From positions 54,840,722-54,904,721 of the forward strand of contig NC_056000.1 in assembly GCF_018446385.1 (NCBI RefSeq): DNA of 64,000 nucleotides. The letters are read 5' to 3'. This document shows, in pieces, positions 44,959-58,790 of the stretch (its first letter is position 1; every line of letters begins with the position of its first letter). The notes below the pieces were generated by a model. It searched no databases and was not told where the DNA came from. It worked only from the letters and a program-made list of their open reading frames with translations. Made by a program: the position numbers and the translations under genes. The DNA is from Zingiber officinale (taxonomy: Eukaryota > Streptophyta > Magnoliopsida > Zingiberales > Zingiberaceae).

Positions 44959-45041
44959 GGTGAGATTCGAACCCACGATCTCGGGTTGCACTGACCCAAG
45001 CAAAACCAGCCCCAACCAGCTGAGCTAAACGGTTTTGTTAA
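44959..45041 (-). other. tRNA-derived sequence 1 in the solo LTR
   Basis: The minus strand has an A-box-like TAGCTCAGCTGG and a B-box GGTTCGAATCTC, in tRNA order and spacing; the T arm can pair (GTGGG with CTCAC). The anticodon and acceptor stems do not pair convincingly, so it is not a working tRNA gene. It may still be a polymerase III promoter relic. Confidence 0.65.
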
Positions 45042-45108
45042 CCTTATATGGTGAGAACTAAGTTTATAGCATAGTTAATGATTAGGGAATAAATTGGGAA
45101 AAAGTGCG

Positions 45109-45182
45109 CGGCTGAGGGATTGAAGCCGAGACCCTGGACTCGGTTAAAACCCAGCCAACCAACCGAGCTGCGCTCGATTTGT
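45109..45182 (-). other. tRNA-derived sequence 2 in the solo LTR
   Basis: A second, more diverged relic on the same strand: GCAGCTCGGTTGG as A box and GGCTTCAATCCC as B box, about 150 bp from the first. Confidence 0.55.
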
Positions 45183-48100
45183 TAATTAAATATGGGAACA
45201 AATTGATTTAAGGTATAGTTCGATTTGAAACCCTAGTATAAGAAAAGGAATTTAGGTTTCTTTTTGGAAAATCAACATTTTCTCTCAAAATCTTCTCCTT
45301 CTCTTCTCTGGTGCGCGACGGCGCCGACTCACGGGCGGAAACAAAGGAGGACCTAGGGCATGATCTCCGGCGCCGGCGAAGGGTTTTTTTTTCCGGCCGG
45401 TCTTCACACCGCCGAGCTCCTCTCGACGAGGAACACACGAAGGCGCACGAAGAGGAACCGGAAGACTTGAGTTGACCGAAACCCTAGGGCTTTTCTTCTT
45501 CCTTTTCGGTTGTAAGTCCAAGAACAATGAGGTGAGTTGCTACTCACCTGCAGTAGGAGTAGTTCCGCGATTTCGTTTTCTTCTTTGCTTTCTTGCCGAT
45601 TCTTGTTTCCTTCTTTGATTCGTTAGTTTTATTCCTTGATTCCTTTCTTTGTTCCCGAAGTTTTGCCTTCTGTTGAAGTTGCTGCCGAGAATCTCAAAGA
45701 AAGGAGATAGTTTTGTTTGCTTAGCATGTGGTTTGTTTTTCTTGAGTTGCTGCCGTGAGAAATTCTTGAATTGGATGAAAGGTTTCGATCTTGATGTTCT
45801 CATGGTTTCCTTGAAGTGGAATTTGTGTTCACAGAATCGGAACATAGGGTACAGAATTGAGTTGCTAGGAATATAACTTATAGTTAGCATACCATTTTTG
45901 GATTCCATGTTCCATGTTACTGCTGTGAGCAGGATTGAGTTGCTAGTCTTCATCTATAGTAGCATGATTAAATAATCAGAAGCTTGAAGGGATTTAGGTT
46001 CTTTGTTACTATGTTGAGCAGAATTGATACATATATATGTATAGTATTTGAGTTTAGGCTTTCTTTGCCGTGATATGTGCTGTGAAAGGGGCACGAATTG
46101 TATCTTTTGAGCTTACTGTTTAATTCAGGTTTATAGGGGGAAAGTGATAATGATGAAGCAATATGGTCCTACCCAATGTCTTTTATGAGTGCGAGAGGGC
46201 CCTTGCAAGCATGACACTGATAGTAGATGCCGGTGATGTGATACTAAATAAAGGATTGTTGTTATCAGATATGTGTTCAGAAGTTCTAAAGTAGATGGCT
46301 CAAAGTACGTGCTAGGAATTAGTGAAATTATCTCCATTAGTTAAGAGGGATAGAGAAATGAGTGGGGGTGTCGATTGTAGCTAGAGCTGTAGTTTTCGAG
46401 CCTACTCTTTAATAGAGATGAAGACAGTGTAGCTGGCATTGGATGGCTAACTAGTGGTCCATCATTTAACATTGGATCTGACCGAACCATGTGAGAGATG
46501 ATTATAGGATGAGATTGTTTTTATAAGTATGCAGATTTTATAAGTGTGCAGATTTTATTAAGCTTAGTATAGTGCAGATTTTATAAGTATAAAGTGCAGA
46601 TTTTGTAAGCTTATAGAATGCAGATTGTTGTTAAGTGTGCAGATTTTAGTAAGCTTAATATGCAGAATTTTATTAGCATAGTGGGCAGATTTTTGGTTTA
46701 AGCCTTTCAAAGTTAGAATTTGCTTAAACATTTCAGTTCCTTTTAAAGAAGTATTCTTTTAGAAATATTAGAAAAGAATAAGAAAGATAAAGAAAGGAAA
46801 GAAAAAGGCCAAGGCCTTAAGTAGATCCCAAAGTCAAGACTTTAAGGATTTTGGCACACGAGGTGCTTATTAAAATGCCAAGGCATTTAAAGAAGAAGTA
46901 AATAAGATAATAAGTATTTTACTTTTAAAGGGCATGTACCGGACACAAGGTCCAAGGGATGGGCTCCAAGTTGCCCCTAGGCACAAGGCCTAGAAGTATC
47001 TTAGTAGTTTCGGGATTAGCTACCTCGATTCTTATTAAGAATGCGCGCAAAGTAGTACAATGCCGGGCCCAAGAGAAGTTGATTATTATTTTAATCTATT
47101 ATGTAAATAGTTTTCAAAACTTCACAAATTAGTTATGTGAATACAAGTTAGACTCAGGTTAGCATTAATTAGTTTAGCTTAGGTATCAATTCAGTTTCTT
47201 ATTGATACACATGATAGTTCTATGATTAGCTATACATGTTTAGTATTTCAGTTAGTATGATTCCTTTATTGGTTTATGAGCATGATTTGCTATACATGTT
47301 TAGTATTTCAGTTAGTTAGATTCCTTTGCTATTTATGAGCATGATTATCTTTACATGTTAGCTTTTCAGTTAGTTTCTTTGCTATTTATGAGCATGAGCA
47401 GCTTTACATGTTAGCATTCAGTTTTAGCATGTTTTTATTTATATACATGCATATCGAGTTTTTGTGAGTAGGATAGCGCTCACTAAGCTTTTAGCTTATA
47501 GATACTATTTTCCTCCTACTGCAGATAAAGGAAAAGGAAAAGTATAAGAAGGAAGGCGACAAGGAGATGCTGTGACAGTGTGTGTGATGCCAGGACTATG
47601 GAGAGATCCAGAGTTCGCTAGCGAATTTTCCGGACCTACCTGTTTAGAGTTTTAGTTTATGTTATTATGAAGTTGAGATTGTAATTGAGTTATTCCGCAC
47701 TTGTAGCTTGTTATGTCCTATCGTTGGAGTTCTATCTGTTTACTATTGCTAGAATAGTTTTTTTTTAGTTGTTGGTCATTATTACTGCGTGGTTGATTAA
47801 TATATAAATGTTCCAGCCGCCTGTGGCTGATGTATACATGTTATGTATCCCAGTTTGGGGTCACCGGTACAGGGGAGATGCTGCCGAAATTTTTCGGTAG
47901 GGTTTCCATATGATTTTTAATCATACCGGTTAAGTAGAGTTAGTAGTCAAGTAACGGTCACCTTTAGAGAGTAGTAGTAGTGTAGAAAGGTGGGTCGCTA
48001 CACCCTGAACCTGACATTACAAAAGTTGTCTAACCAATTAGCTACTTATTGACTATTAGAGGATATCAACTTTCACTTAGTTAGTCAAGTTAAGTCTAAT

Positions 48101-48404
48101 TGTAATCAGTTAGTGTTTGACTAAACTGAATGACTTAACCTGATTAATGTCCGTTTGGTATTTAACGCCCAGACTTATGTCGATGCACTGAAATAAACAT
48201 CTTAAGTCCAAGCAATTTGTCTATGCATCTCACCCCTTTCTATGTTCAACAATCACAAACAAGGGAATCCTAGGGTGTTGGTGAGATGCTCAAGTACTAG
48301 CCCTAGGGGAACATGCTTTTTAAGGAATTGTTCTAGTCTAAGGTGAAAATTGATTTAAAATTCTAGAAAAAAATTTATCCTAGAATTTGAAAATATTATT
48401 TTTG

Positions 48405-51400
48405 AAAACATCCCTAATTTTCTATGTAGATTGCTAAATTCACTTTCAGGGAGGGGTTTGGTAAATATGTCAGCTAAATTAGACTTGGACTCAATATACT
48501 TGAGTTTAATGTCTCATTTAGTGACATGATCCCTGATAAAGTGATGCCTAATTTCAATGTGTTTGGTTCTAGAATGATGCACATGATTTTTTGTTAAATT
48601 AATTGAGCTAATATTGTCAATTAATACTTTTACATTTGTAAGTTTTAAGTTAAAGTCTTTTAAAGTGTGCATCATCCATAATAGTTGGGCAACACATTCT
48701 ACTATGACTATATATTCTGACTCAGTTCTAGACAGAGCAACATAGTATTGCTTTCTACTAAACCAGCTGACAAGTGATGGACCTAGTAGTTGACATCCAC
48801 CACTTGTACTTTTGCAGTCTAATTTGCACCCAGCATAATCTGAGTCAGAATTCCCTATTAATTCAAAATTGTTGGTTCTAGGATATCAAATTCCTACATT
48901 TGTTGTTCCTTTAAGGTATCTAAAGATTCTTTTGACTTGAGTTAAATGAGATTCTTTAGTACAAGTTTGGTATCTAGCACACATACTCACTGCAAATAAA
49001 ATATCGGGTCAATTTGCAGTTAAGTACAATAGGCTACCTATGACACTCCTATAGTATTTTAAGTCGATTGGTTTTCCATTTGGGTCGTAGTCTATAATAG
49101 TATAAACTGCCATAGGTATTTTTATTTCTTTAGTATTTTCCATCTCGACTTTTTTAAGTAATTCTTTGGTATATTTTTGTTGATAAATATAATTTCCCTC
49201 ATTTGTTTGTTTGATTTGCAATCCTAAAAAGTAAGTTAATTTTCCTACTAAACTCATTTAAAATTCTTGTTCCATTAAGTTTGTGAATTCTTCTAAAAAT
49301 TCTGAATTAGTTGAGCTAAAAATTATATCATCTACATAGATTTGGGCTATAAATATGCCCTCTTTTATTAATTTAACGAATAGGATTGGGTCAATTTGAC
49401 TCTAGTTAAACCCTTTGGATATTAGGTAAGAGGTTAACCTTTTATACTAGGCCCCTGGGTGCTTGCTTAAGTTTGTATAAGGCTTTCTTTAATTTAAAAA
49501 CATAATCAAGGTGCTCTAGACATTCAAACCCAGGTGGTTGGCCTACATAGACTTCCTCTTTGATCAGTTCATTTAGTAAGGCAGATTTGACGTCTATTTG
49601 ATACAGTCTGAACCCTTTATGGGCTGCATAACTGAGTAACATTCTAATGGACTCTAATCTAGCTACTGGGGCATAAGTTTCATCATAGTCAAGTCCTTCA
49701 ACTTGACTAAATCCCTTAGCGACTAGCCTAACTTTATTTCTGGTAATTTCCCCAGTTTCGCTTAATTTATTTCTAAACACCCATTTTGTTTCTATTATTT
49801 TCTTATTTTTTGGGTGGTGGTACTAAGTCCTAAACTTCCTTACGCTCAAATTGAGTTAGTTCCTCTTGCATAGCTATGACCCAGTCTGGATCAAGTAATG
49901 ATTCAGCTACGGTTTTGGGTTCAGTTTTTGAAATTAGAGAAATTTGACTTAAGTTTCTAAAAGATGACCTAGTCTGAACTCTTAAGTCTGGATCACTAAT
50001 TATTTGATCAATTGGATGGTTTGGGTTGACTCTTATAGTTCTAGGCGGTTGATTTTCTAAAGGTTCTTCTTCTTCTTCGTGATCATTGGTTCCTTCTTGA
50101 TTACTATTTTCTTGAATAAATTCAATTGGTTGAGGTCGGGTTTGTTCTAGGTTCTGTTTGGATTCCTCAAATTTTACATTAGTAGTTTCTTCAATTCTTA
50201 ATGTAACCTTATTATATATTCTGTACCCCTACTATTTAGGGAGTATCCTATAAAGATTCCATCTTCTACTTTAGAGATGAATTTTTCTATGTATTCTCTT
50301 GTGTTTAAGATAAAGGCTGGGTACCCAAATACTTTAAAATATTTTATATTGGGTTGCTTATTATAATATATTTTGAAAAAAAAATTGTTATGTGTTTTAT
50401 TTAGTATTGTTCTATTTTGCACATAACAGGTTGTACTGACAGCTTCTGCTTAAAAGTATTTGGGTAGATTGTATTCATTCAACATAGTTCTAGAGACTTC
50501 AAGTAAAGTCCTATTTTTTCTTTCTACTATTCCATTTTGTTGGGGAGTTTTAGGACACGAAAATTCGTGATGATATCCGTTTTCAAGATAAAATTTATTA
50601 AAGTTATGATTTTTAAATTCTCCCCCATTATCACTCCTAATTCTTTTAATTTTAAGGTCTTTTTCATTTTCAACTTGTTTGCAAAAGTTTGTAAAAATTT
50701 CAAAAGTTTCATCCTTAGTTTTTAAAAATTTTACACAAGTGAACCTAGAATAGTCGTCTATTATTACTAGGTAATATAAACTGCCATTTATTGATTTGAC
50801 CCCATGAGAGTCAAATAAGTCTAACTGTAGAAGTTCTAGTATTGAGTTGGTTTGAGTTTGATTAGTTGGTTTGTGAGTAAACTTTGTTTGTTTACCTTGT
50901 TGACAAGCATTACATATTATTGAGTCTAAGTTAGGTAATTTTGGTAAACTTCTAACTAATCCATTTAACTTACTTATATTTCTGAAATTAGTGTGTGACA
51001 TTCTTCTATGCCATAACCAAGTTTCTTCTTTTTGTGTTAAATAACACTTAATTGAAGAAGTGGTTAAGTTAATAGCATAGATGTTATCTTTTCTAAACCC
51101 TTTTAGACTTATCGTAGGATTATCTAGGTGTTTGATTAAGCATTCAGAAGATAAGAACCTAACCTTATACCTAGTGTCACACAATTGACTTATACTTAGG
51201 AGGTTATACTTGAAATTTTCAACAAGTAAAACATTTGTAATAATGAAGTCAATTTTAAGCTCAATATTACCTATACCAATTACCTTGGGTTTGTTATTGT
51301 TTCCAAATGTAATTGTTCTTAAACTTTTGTAGGTAAGTTGAGTGAATTTGGTGTGATCTCCAATCATATGTTTGGAGCAACCATTGTCCAAGATCCACTT
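48405..51400 (-). pseudogene. SIRE-B pol: protease, integrase, RT and RNase H, decayed
   Basis: The order on the minus strand is copia. The protease site reads DNGCSKHM (51391) where DSGCSKHM is expected. Pre-integrase is LWHRRMSHTNF with CNACQQGKQ. The integrase core has LLQLDLFDSHG, VIIDDYSRF, IRSDNGGEF and PKTPQQNGIVERKN. A linker (KYFKVFGYPAFIL, GIFIGYSLNSRG) follows, then RT ([54 protein letters not shown]) and an RNase H tail near 48440-48700 (TESEYIV, IFTKPLPESEF). Numerous stops and frameshifts separate these pieces, so it is non-coding today. Confidence 0.93.
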
Positions 51401-51459
51401 GGTTTCCTACAATAGGTAGGAATTGAGGGTTAGTCTATGTTTTGATTCTAATTTTGTTT

Positions 51460-51960
51460 AGGTAAGAATAATAGTAAAATAATCAATATTATTATAATTT
51501 TTTAAAATAATTTTTAAAATTTTTAAAAATAATTTTTAAAGTTTTTTAAAGGAATTTTTAAAGTTTTAAAAAGAATTTTTAAAATAATTTTTAAAAGTTT
51601 TTTAAAGAATTTTTAAAGTTTTTAAAGGAATTTTTAAAATAAATTTTAAAAGTTTTTAAAAGAATTTTAAAGTTTTTAAAATAATTTTTTTTAAAATTAT
51701 TTTTAAAAGAAATTTTAATTTAATTTAATTTAATTAATTTTATTTAATTGAATTAATTTTAATTTAATTTTATTTAATTGAATTAATTTTAATTTAATTT
51801 TATTTAATTGAATTTAATTTTATTTAATTGAATTAATTTTAATTTTATTTTATTTATTTGAATTAATTTTAATTTAATTTAAATTATTTTTAATTTTATT
51901 TATTTGAATTAATTTTACTTTAATTTTATTTAATTTAATCTAGATTTAATTTTAATTAAT
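51460..51960. repeat. A/T-only low-complexity tract in SIRE-B
   Basis: About 500 bp built almost only from TTTTTAAAATT and TTTAATTTAATT words, between the Gag tail and the protease motif. SIRE-A has a comparable tract at the same place (61950-62190). Confidence 0.95.
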
Positions 51961-52776
51961 TGAGTCCTTAGTCATCTTACCCGATCGACATTTTCAATCA
52001 GGGAATTCTATAATTTTATGAGGTGAATTTAGATTTAGTTTTAGGGTTTAGTTTAACTTTGTGTTAGATTCAATTTTAGCTTTAGGCTCAACAAATAGGT
52101 ATTCTCTGGATAAACTTCTGGGTTATGGTGAGTCACTTGGACATCATTAGAGTAACCATGTCTTCGAGGTTTTCCAAATAGTCCTATCCACTGAACTTAA
52201 TACAAAACCTTGGTCTAACTAGTTAGGATCCATAAAGGGTAGCTTCGGTCAGTTCCATTTAGCCAAATGCACCAGGTCGAAACCATATCTTCCTAGACAT
52301 GCATAGACTAAGCTTCCCTTACGTACTATCATCCAAAACTTCACCAGTACCATAGGTCAAGTTAAACTTGGTCCCTTTCTAACTAGTCCTAGTTACCCTG
52401 CCGGATAGGTTAGTTTCGGTTACCCTGTCGGGTAGATTATTTTTGGAGGTGCCAGTTATTCTGGAGCCTCCCCCTGAATTATTGGCCTTTATTTTTGAAT
52501 TTTAGTTCTTGGTTTATGTCTGTTACTTTTATAATTATAATTAACTTGATGATATTCTAAGTTTTGGTGGGTTTTAAAGTATTTAGATTTTGAATTTATT
52601 GGTCTAGGTTTGTATTTTGGTTTTTTATTTGATGTATTTGATTTTACATAATATATTTTTTCTTTGGGTATGTAGTATTGGTTAAGTCCTACTTGCGTGG
52701 TTAAGCATGCTTTCGGAACCCAAGCTTTACTTGATTGTTTGTGTTGGGTTATTAAAGATTTAAATATTTTATTTGT
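51961..52776 (-). pseudogene. SIRE-B gag-pol linker
   Basis: A short conserved frame (SSKAWVPKACLTTQVGLNQY, then IPKEKIYYVKS) at about 52590-52740 has a degenerate counterpart in SIRE-A near 61230-61300. The rest is decayed. The ORF 52489-52842 continues artificially into the neighbouring solo LTR. Confidence 0.7.
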
Positions 52777-55700
52777 GTCACGCCCTAGGGAAGTCCCTGT
52801 CCGAAGAAAATTTCGGCAGCACCTCCCTTGTACTGGAGACAATCTGAAACATTTCTACAGACACAATATACATCATCCACATACGGCTGGAATATATACA
52901 CAACCACGCAGTTTATATTCGGTACACTCGGTTGGAACATAATAAAACACAACCACGCAGTTATATATATACAATAAACAACCCACTCGGCTGTATTAAA
53001 AAAACCAACACAGCGGAAAAACGATAACGGAAAGCCCAATACAACACAAATCAACACACTGCTAGCCAGCTAGGCTTTATACAACAACCACAACAACAAA
53101 TACAACGAATACCAACTACAAATAAAACAAATACAAATCCCGAAACGGTCTTCGGATGTAACGTAGGACCCGGCAAACAGGATACTCCAAGCGACACACT
53201 AACCCATTTATCTTCTACCTGAAAACATAAAGGTATAAATGCGGTGTTGAGTATAGGTAACTCAGCGGGTAATAGACAAGATAGTGCATGATCTACAAAT
53301 AAACATGGAGATCAATGGTATACAGTCTCAGTAGAGAATAAAGAACATGATGATACTAACATATCCAATAAACACAACTACCAGTACCAGTCTATCTCAC
53401 ATGGTATAACGATCATAACTGACATACAAAAACTACACCTACTACGACTGACAAGATGATAAATACATACCCAATCTGGAGACGACACATGGTATAATGA
53501 TCAGTAAACTCACCGGATCTGCAACAAACCCACTCATGACACCTGTGCAATATAAATACGACTGTATATACATGTAAAATAAATGACATGTATGCACCAT
53601 GACAACCATATGCAACAAGCATATCTCAAACAAGTGTAACAACCACAATCATATGCATCTAGTATCTACTAGGCATGTATGCAAATATATCTCCAAAGAT
53701 GCACCGCGCATCATATGCAAAAATGTGCATGCGTGCTCTATGGTCACCCCCGCCACCTCTCTAGACACCACGACCCCTGTATGACCGAGAGGCTCGGGTC
53801 CGTGACAAACCGTACTAGCCTCCAGTACATACACCGCTATAGACGGCCGAAGCGGACGGTCAGTTAAGTAGTTATCTAACTACATAGCTAAGGGTCCTTG
53901 ACCACTCACATCTCTAGCCCTCTGACTACTGTACCCTCAAGACTCACTACTCTAAAGTGGTTGAGGCTGACAGAACACTGAGCGGCTGAGTAAGCGTGAC
54001 ATGACTAACTCTACTCCAAGCTACCACTCTCCATCAGTGGTCGAAAGGATAGCCATAAACAACTGACGACTCTCTCAACCACAAGGGAGACACGAGTCGT
54101 CAGCAATGCAATGAATGATGAACATGATATATATATAATCATGATATGGACAACGTCATCATCCATGCAACCCCCAAATCCACATAAGTACCACACAACA
54201 TTAATATAATCGTAATGATATATCCACATATCCTACCAAACACATGTACACCACTACACATGTATAATCACCCAAAAATCTCCAATAATCTCTCTAGACA
54301 CAGGTACACAAAACATCGGTACAATCAACGTGTATCCTCCAGTAAAAACACATCAGTCACGTGTATATACAACAAAATACAATCAACACAACTCCTCCAA
54401 AAGCACATAACCAACAAGTGTGTACATACAACATGCAAATGTATGGTCAACATGATGACTCCTATAACACATACCAACCTACGTACAACCCACGTCATCT
54501 GCACAATCAACATGATAATACAAACAACCCGACAATCCTACAATACATACTCTACACATGTGAACATAGCAGAGTAGATATCAAGAGTAGAGACTGTATA
54601 TGATATAACTAGAAAACCTCAAAGATCAAGCATAAGTATCAAGCAAGAAAGTAACAAATGAACATGATATCAGGTACAACAGCCTAATCTATCACATAAA
54701 ACCATGCACTAAGCTCAATAAAAAATCTACATAGAGTCAAGGAAGAAATACCCGCCTTAAAATGTAGATTGTGCCAAGTAATCCCGCGTCGAGACACTCG
54801 TCCCGAATCCAAGTCCTGCAGCAATCAATATGTTTATATTTTATTTAGCTAAATTCATATGAATTAAATAGCTAAATAAAATCCCTAACCCAATAGGGTC
54901 ACTCCAATCAAATCTGATCTCTGACTAATTCCCCAAATCAACACATCCTTTAATCCAATAACAAATCCATCTCTCTAATATCAATTCATCTCATAATGAT
55001 ATCAACCCACAATAACCTATCACAAAATCAAATCTCTACCATAAATCCACAACAACCTAACATCATCATCAATAACTAACCAAACCACCACATCTGATAA
55101 CCCAACCAACAATCAATCCAATGATCCAAAGAATGACCACATAACAATCTATATCAACCAATCACCATATCCACAAAGTCCAACCCAATACAAACCTTAA
55201 TCAATCTACGATTTACAACTAAGCAGAGTTAACTCCACTAAAACCCTTAATCAACACTACATTAAGATCAAATACTCAAATCTAATCCAATAGTTAATGT
55301 AATCAATCCATAGCACCACTTACCCAAATTGGATTGCTCCTCCATCGACTCACGGCCGGAGAGATCACTGTCGGAACAGGAATGGTCGGAACCATGGTTA
55401 TCCAGCGAACAATGATGGCCAAAGCTATAAAGACCAGTCAAGAATCAACAAATCTCCTCATCCTAATACAAGGAATGGAAAAATCGACCTCTGTTAACTC
55501 AAATTCAACCATACCTTGGGGCCTAGAAACTCCTCGTCAAGCCATGGAATGGCTCAGATCATATGTCCCGGTGATCAGAGACGATTAGTGGCAACCAAAT
55601 CACACTCACAGTGGAAACGGATCAAGAAGAGGGAAGCTAGGGCTTGGGTGAAGGGCGATGGTGGCGCTACCCAAAGCTAGGGCACGAGTGGTTGCGACAA

Positions 55701-56280
55701 GGATCATTGGCAGATGGCTTAGCAGATCCTCCGACCACCGTGATCACAAACAAGAAATGGACTAGGCGACGCCACTCAATGGAAGACGACCGACGATCGA
55801 GCAACCCACGATTGAAGGCGTCGAGGTCAGATGCGACGACGTTGATCATGTCTAGGGCAGAGGTGATCCGGGTTGATTGCGCATGAAATGTCGCCTCATC
55901 GCACCGGGAGGAAGGGAAGGCAGTGGTGTACTGGGAGAGTCATCTGCGTCGAGCCCAATGACCGGCGATGGGAACCGAGAGATTGGAGGAAGAGAAGTGT
56001 CGAGGGAGATGAGAAGATCCGCGAAATTGGGGGAAGAAAAGGCTCGGGCAGAGTAAATATACTTAGGTTTAATTTCATTAACCCCTAAGTTGATTTCTCA
56101 ATCAACTCCCACTCAAATGGTATTCCAAACAGGCCTCCTCCTAGCCCCACTGATTCATCCCCTCAAAACGAGTCATACGAACTTCGTTTAAATCCTGAAA
56201 AAATTCTAAAAATTCCGAAAAAATCCAATAATATTTTTCGTCCAATAATATTTATTATTTAAATTTTGTGATATCTTACA
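52777..56280 (-). mobile_element. Solo gypsy LTR (3504 bp) in SIRE-B gag-pol linker
   Basis: The minus strand runs from TGTAAGATATCACAAAAT to CCTAGGGCGTGACA, with a perfect 5-bp duplication ATTTG (52772-52776 and 56281-56285). Chromovirus-type LTR, no internal region. The many short ORFs (for example 54215-54577, 55334-55588 and 55644-55886) are on inconsistent strands and have no recognisable domains. 53590-54600 is rich in CATATGCA and ACATGTA words. Confidence 0.95.
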
Positions 56281-57690
56281 ATTTGAACTTGACTTGTAGC
56301 CAAGTCTGGTTTTATTGTAAATTACTTTTTGATTGTTTAAAATTAGATCTAAATTCTTAGATCATGTTGTAAATTTTTCTAAGAGATCTTTTAATTTATT
56401 AACTTCTATTTTTAGTGATACATTTTCCTCCTCAAGTGTTAGGTCTTGAGTTGGATTTGAATTTGTGATTTGATCCTTGAAATTTTGATTCTCTTCAAGG
56501 AGCAATTTGTTTTTATTTTCTATTGTAATTAATTTCCTATTTAGACATGCAATAATTTTAAAGAACTTTCTATTCAAATTAAAGTTTATCTCGTCGAGAC
56601 CTTCGGAAATGAGTACAAACTCGTGGCTCGATTCGGGTTTGGACCCATCTTCCGATTCATTCTCCGACTCTGCTTCGAGGGTCATCAATGCGAGGTGGCT
56701 CTGGTGCTTCTGATCTTCGACCTCTGATTCTTCTGAAGAAGAGTCGTCTCAGGTTGCTCTGAGAGCTTTCTTCTTGGATGTCTTCGTCTTGTCACTCTTC
56801 AACCTCGGGCACTCATTTTTGTAGTGACCCTTCTTGTTGCATCCGAAGCAAGTCACATTCCTCGGTTCGATTGGGGGGTTGATCTTTTGCAGGTCCTTCT
56901 TGCTGAAGATCTTCTTCCTCCTGGTGAATATTTTCCTTACCAGGTTCACCAGGTATTCTTCATCTTCAAAGTCCTGGTCAGACTCATCTTCAACTTCAGG
57001 CTTGATCTTTGTTCTTTTCTTGGATGAACCTGCAAACAAGGCTACACCTTTCTCAGTCCCGGCGTTAGTTTGCTCGTTAAATTCTAATTCGTAAAATAGT
57101 TCATCTAATTTTAATTTAGATATTTTTTTTGAAATCTTGTAGGCATCCACGATGGATGCCCACAAGGTGTTACGTGGAAAGGCATTTAACACATATCTTA
57201 TTAGATCGCGGTTCTCCATTTGATGACCTATCGCGTGGAGTCTGTTGAGGATGTCCTTGATCCTCGCGTGAAGTTGACTTGCCGTTTCTCCTTCTTGCAT
57301 TTTAATATTAAATAACTTATTTAAGAAGAGGTCCCGTTTTGTTAGCTTAGCATCACTAATTCCTTCGTGTAGGTCGATCAATTTGTCCCATAGCTCTTTC
57401 ACATTTTGATGTGGTCCTACCCGGTTCGACTCTTTCTTTGTCAGTCCGCATTGTAGGGTGTTGAGGGCTTTGAAGTTTGTTGACGACTTTTTCTTCATGT
57501 CCGGAGTCCACTCTTCCAGGTCTAGTGGAATTCTAGAGTTGTCGACCGGCACCTTATAGCCTCTGGTGACGCTGAACCATTGGTCGAAGTCTGTCTTCAG
57601 GTAGACTTCCATCCGCTTCTTCCAGTACGGAAAATCATCCCCATTGAATAGGGGAGGATGTACTATGCTGAAACCTTCAATTTGAGACAT
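56281..57690 (-). pseudogene. SIRE-B gag
   Basis: The Met at 57690 (MSQIEGFSIVHPPLFNGDDF) matches the sister copies. Capsid motifs: EWTPDMKKKSSTNFKALNTL, CGLTKKESNRVGP, NIKMQEGETASQLHARIKD and FPRNTLWASIVDAYK. The zinc knuckle is CFGCNKKGHYKNEC. The first frame ends at 56749; the downstream acidic and coiled-coil part (SENESEDGSKPESSHE, then LNRKLITIENKNKLLLEENQ) is open in another frame (56688-56362), so at least one frameshift lies near 56700-56750. Confidence 0.92.
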
Positions 57691-57947
57691 TTTATAACCT
57701 GCACACAAGTAAAGAAATAGACAAGGGAAATCCCAAGACTTGGTCTTGGATTAGTAGTGTGGGGGAAAATAAAAATAATATAAAAACTGAATTAGTGTTG
57801 CACCAATTTAGATTGATTGTGAAATTTTTTTTCAAAAAGGTAATAGTACCAATTTGAAATATTACGAAAAACTAAAAACCGAAGAATAAGAAAAGAAACT
57901 AGTTTCACCCCCTATCTAATTTGTGGTTGTACGAAATCAGAGCGGTA

Positions 57948-57962
57948 CCTGCTCTAATACCA
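57948..57962 (-). other. Primer binding site of SIRE-B
   Basis: The minus strand reads TGGTATTAGAGCAGG, two bases inside the 5' LTR end. Confidence 0.88.
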
Positions 57963-58530
57963 CTTGTTGGATCGTGAATTCGATAGAGAGAGGGGGGGGG
58001 GTGAATATCGATTAAAATTTTAACGAAAGTATACAGCGGAAAAATTGAAAGTAGAAAGAATGACACAAGTAGTTTTTACTTGGTTTGAAGCTCGTGTCGA
58101 CTCCTACTCCAAGACTCATACTCGTTGAGTGCTTTCGTTGGGAAATCACTAATAATTCGAAATATTGATTACAAAAGAAGTATAGGAATTACTAAAAAAA
58201 CAATCGACAATAAGAAAAAGAACAAACAAATTAGCACTTTGTCGGAAAGCCTTCGCAGCGTCACAGGAGCACAGTAGAGCAGATCGTGAGTTGTTGTTCT
58301 ATGACTCCATCCTTTACCTCCTTATATAGGAGGTTCAGGGTGCCTAGATCCCTTCGGGCACCCTGTGTTGGTGCAATATCCCTCAGGTCAAGGTTGACCT
58401 GGGTAACCAAGCTGAGTCTTGGTTTGGGTTTAGATGTTTGACAATAAGATATTGATTGAAGAAGAGTCAAGTAGGTCAAGGTTGACTGGATACTTGACTG
58501 GGAAGTCCTAACTGGGATGTTAGGCAAAAT

Positions 58531-58790
58531 GAAAGTCCTGGTGAGTGAAGCCAGGCAGTAGGAAAGTCCTGGTGAGTGAAGCCAGGCAGAAGGAAGTCCT
58601 AGTGAGTGAAGCTAGGCAGATGGAAATCCTGGTGAGTGAAGCCAGGTGAAAGTCCTAGTGAGTGAAGCTAGGCAGATGGAAATCCTGGTGAGTGAAGCCA
58701 GGTGAAAGTCCTAGTGAGTGAAGCTAGGCAGATGGAAAACCCTAGTGAGTGAAGCTAGGTGAAAGTCACAGTGAGTGAAGCCGGCCAGGA
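58531..58790 (+). repeat. Tandem repeat of 27-36 bp in the solo copia LTR
   Basis: GAAAGTCCTGGTGAGTGAAG followed by CCAGGCAG repeats about eight times with alternation of CCTGGTGAG and CCTAGTGAG. Confidence 0.92.

Larger units (their letters stand above)
44788..48002 (+). mobile_element. Solo gypsy LTR (3215 bp) in SIRE-B
   Basis: The ends are TGTAACGACCC and GGGTCGCTACA, an inverted terminal match of the Tekay/Del type, flanked by CCTTG (44783-44787) and CCCTG (48003-48007), a 5-bp duplication with one change. No gag or pol. It contains two tRNA-like sequences near the start, a cluster of GCAGATTTTATAAG repeats (46525-46690) and about four 60-bp repeats with TTTATGAGCATG (47215-47420). Confidence 0.9.

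Noticed and set aside
44959..45182. Functional tRNA genes
   Set aside because: A and B boxes are present but the acceptor and anticodon stems do not pair, so they are annotated as relics only.
54215..55886. Several 60-120-codon ORFs on both strands
   Set aside because: All fall inside a solo LTR with a perfect target duplication; no domain and no consistent strand.
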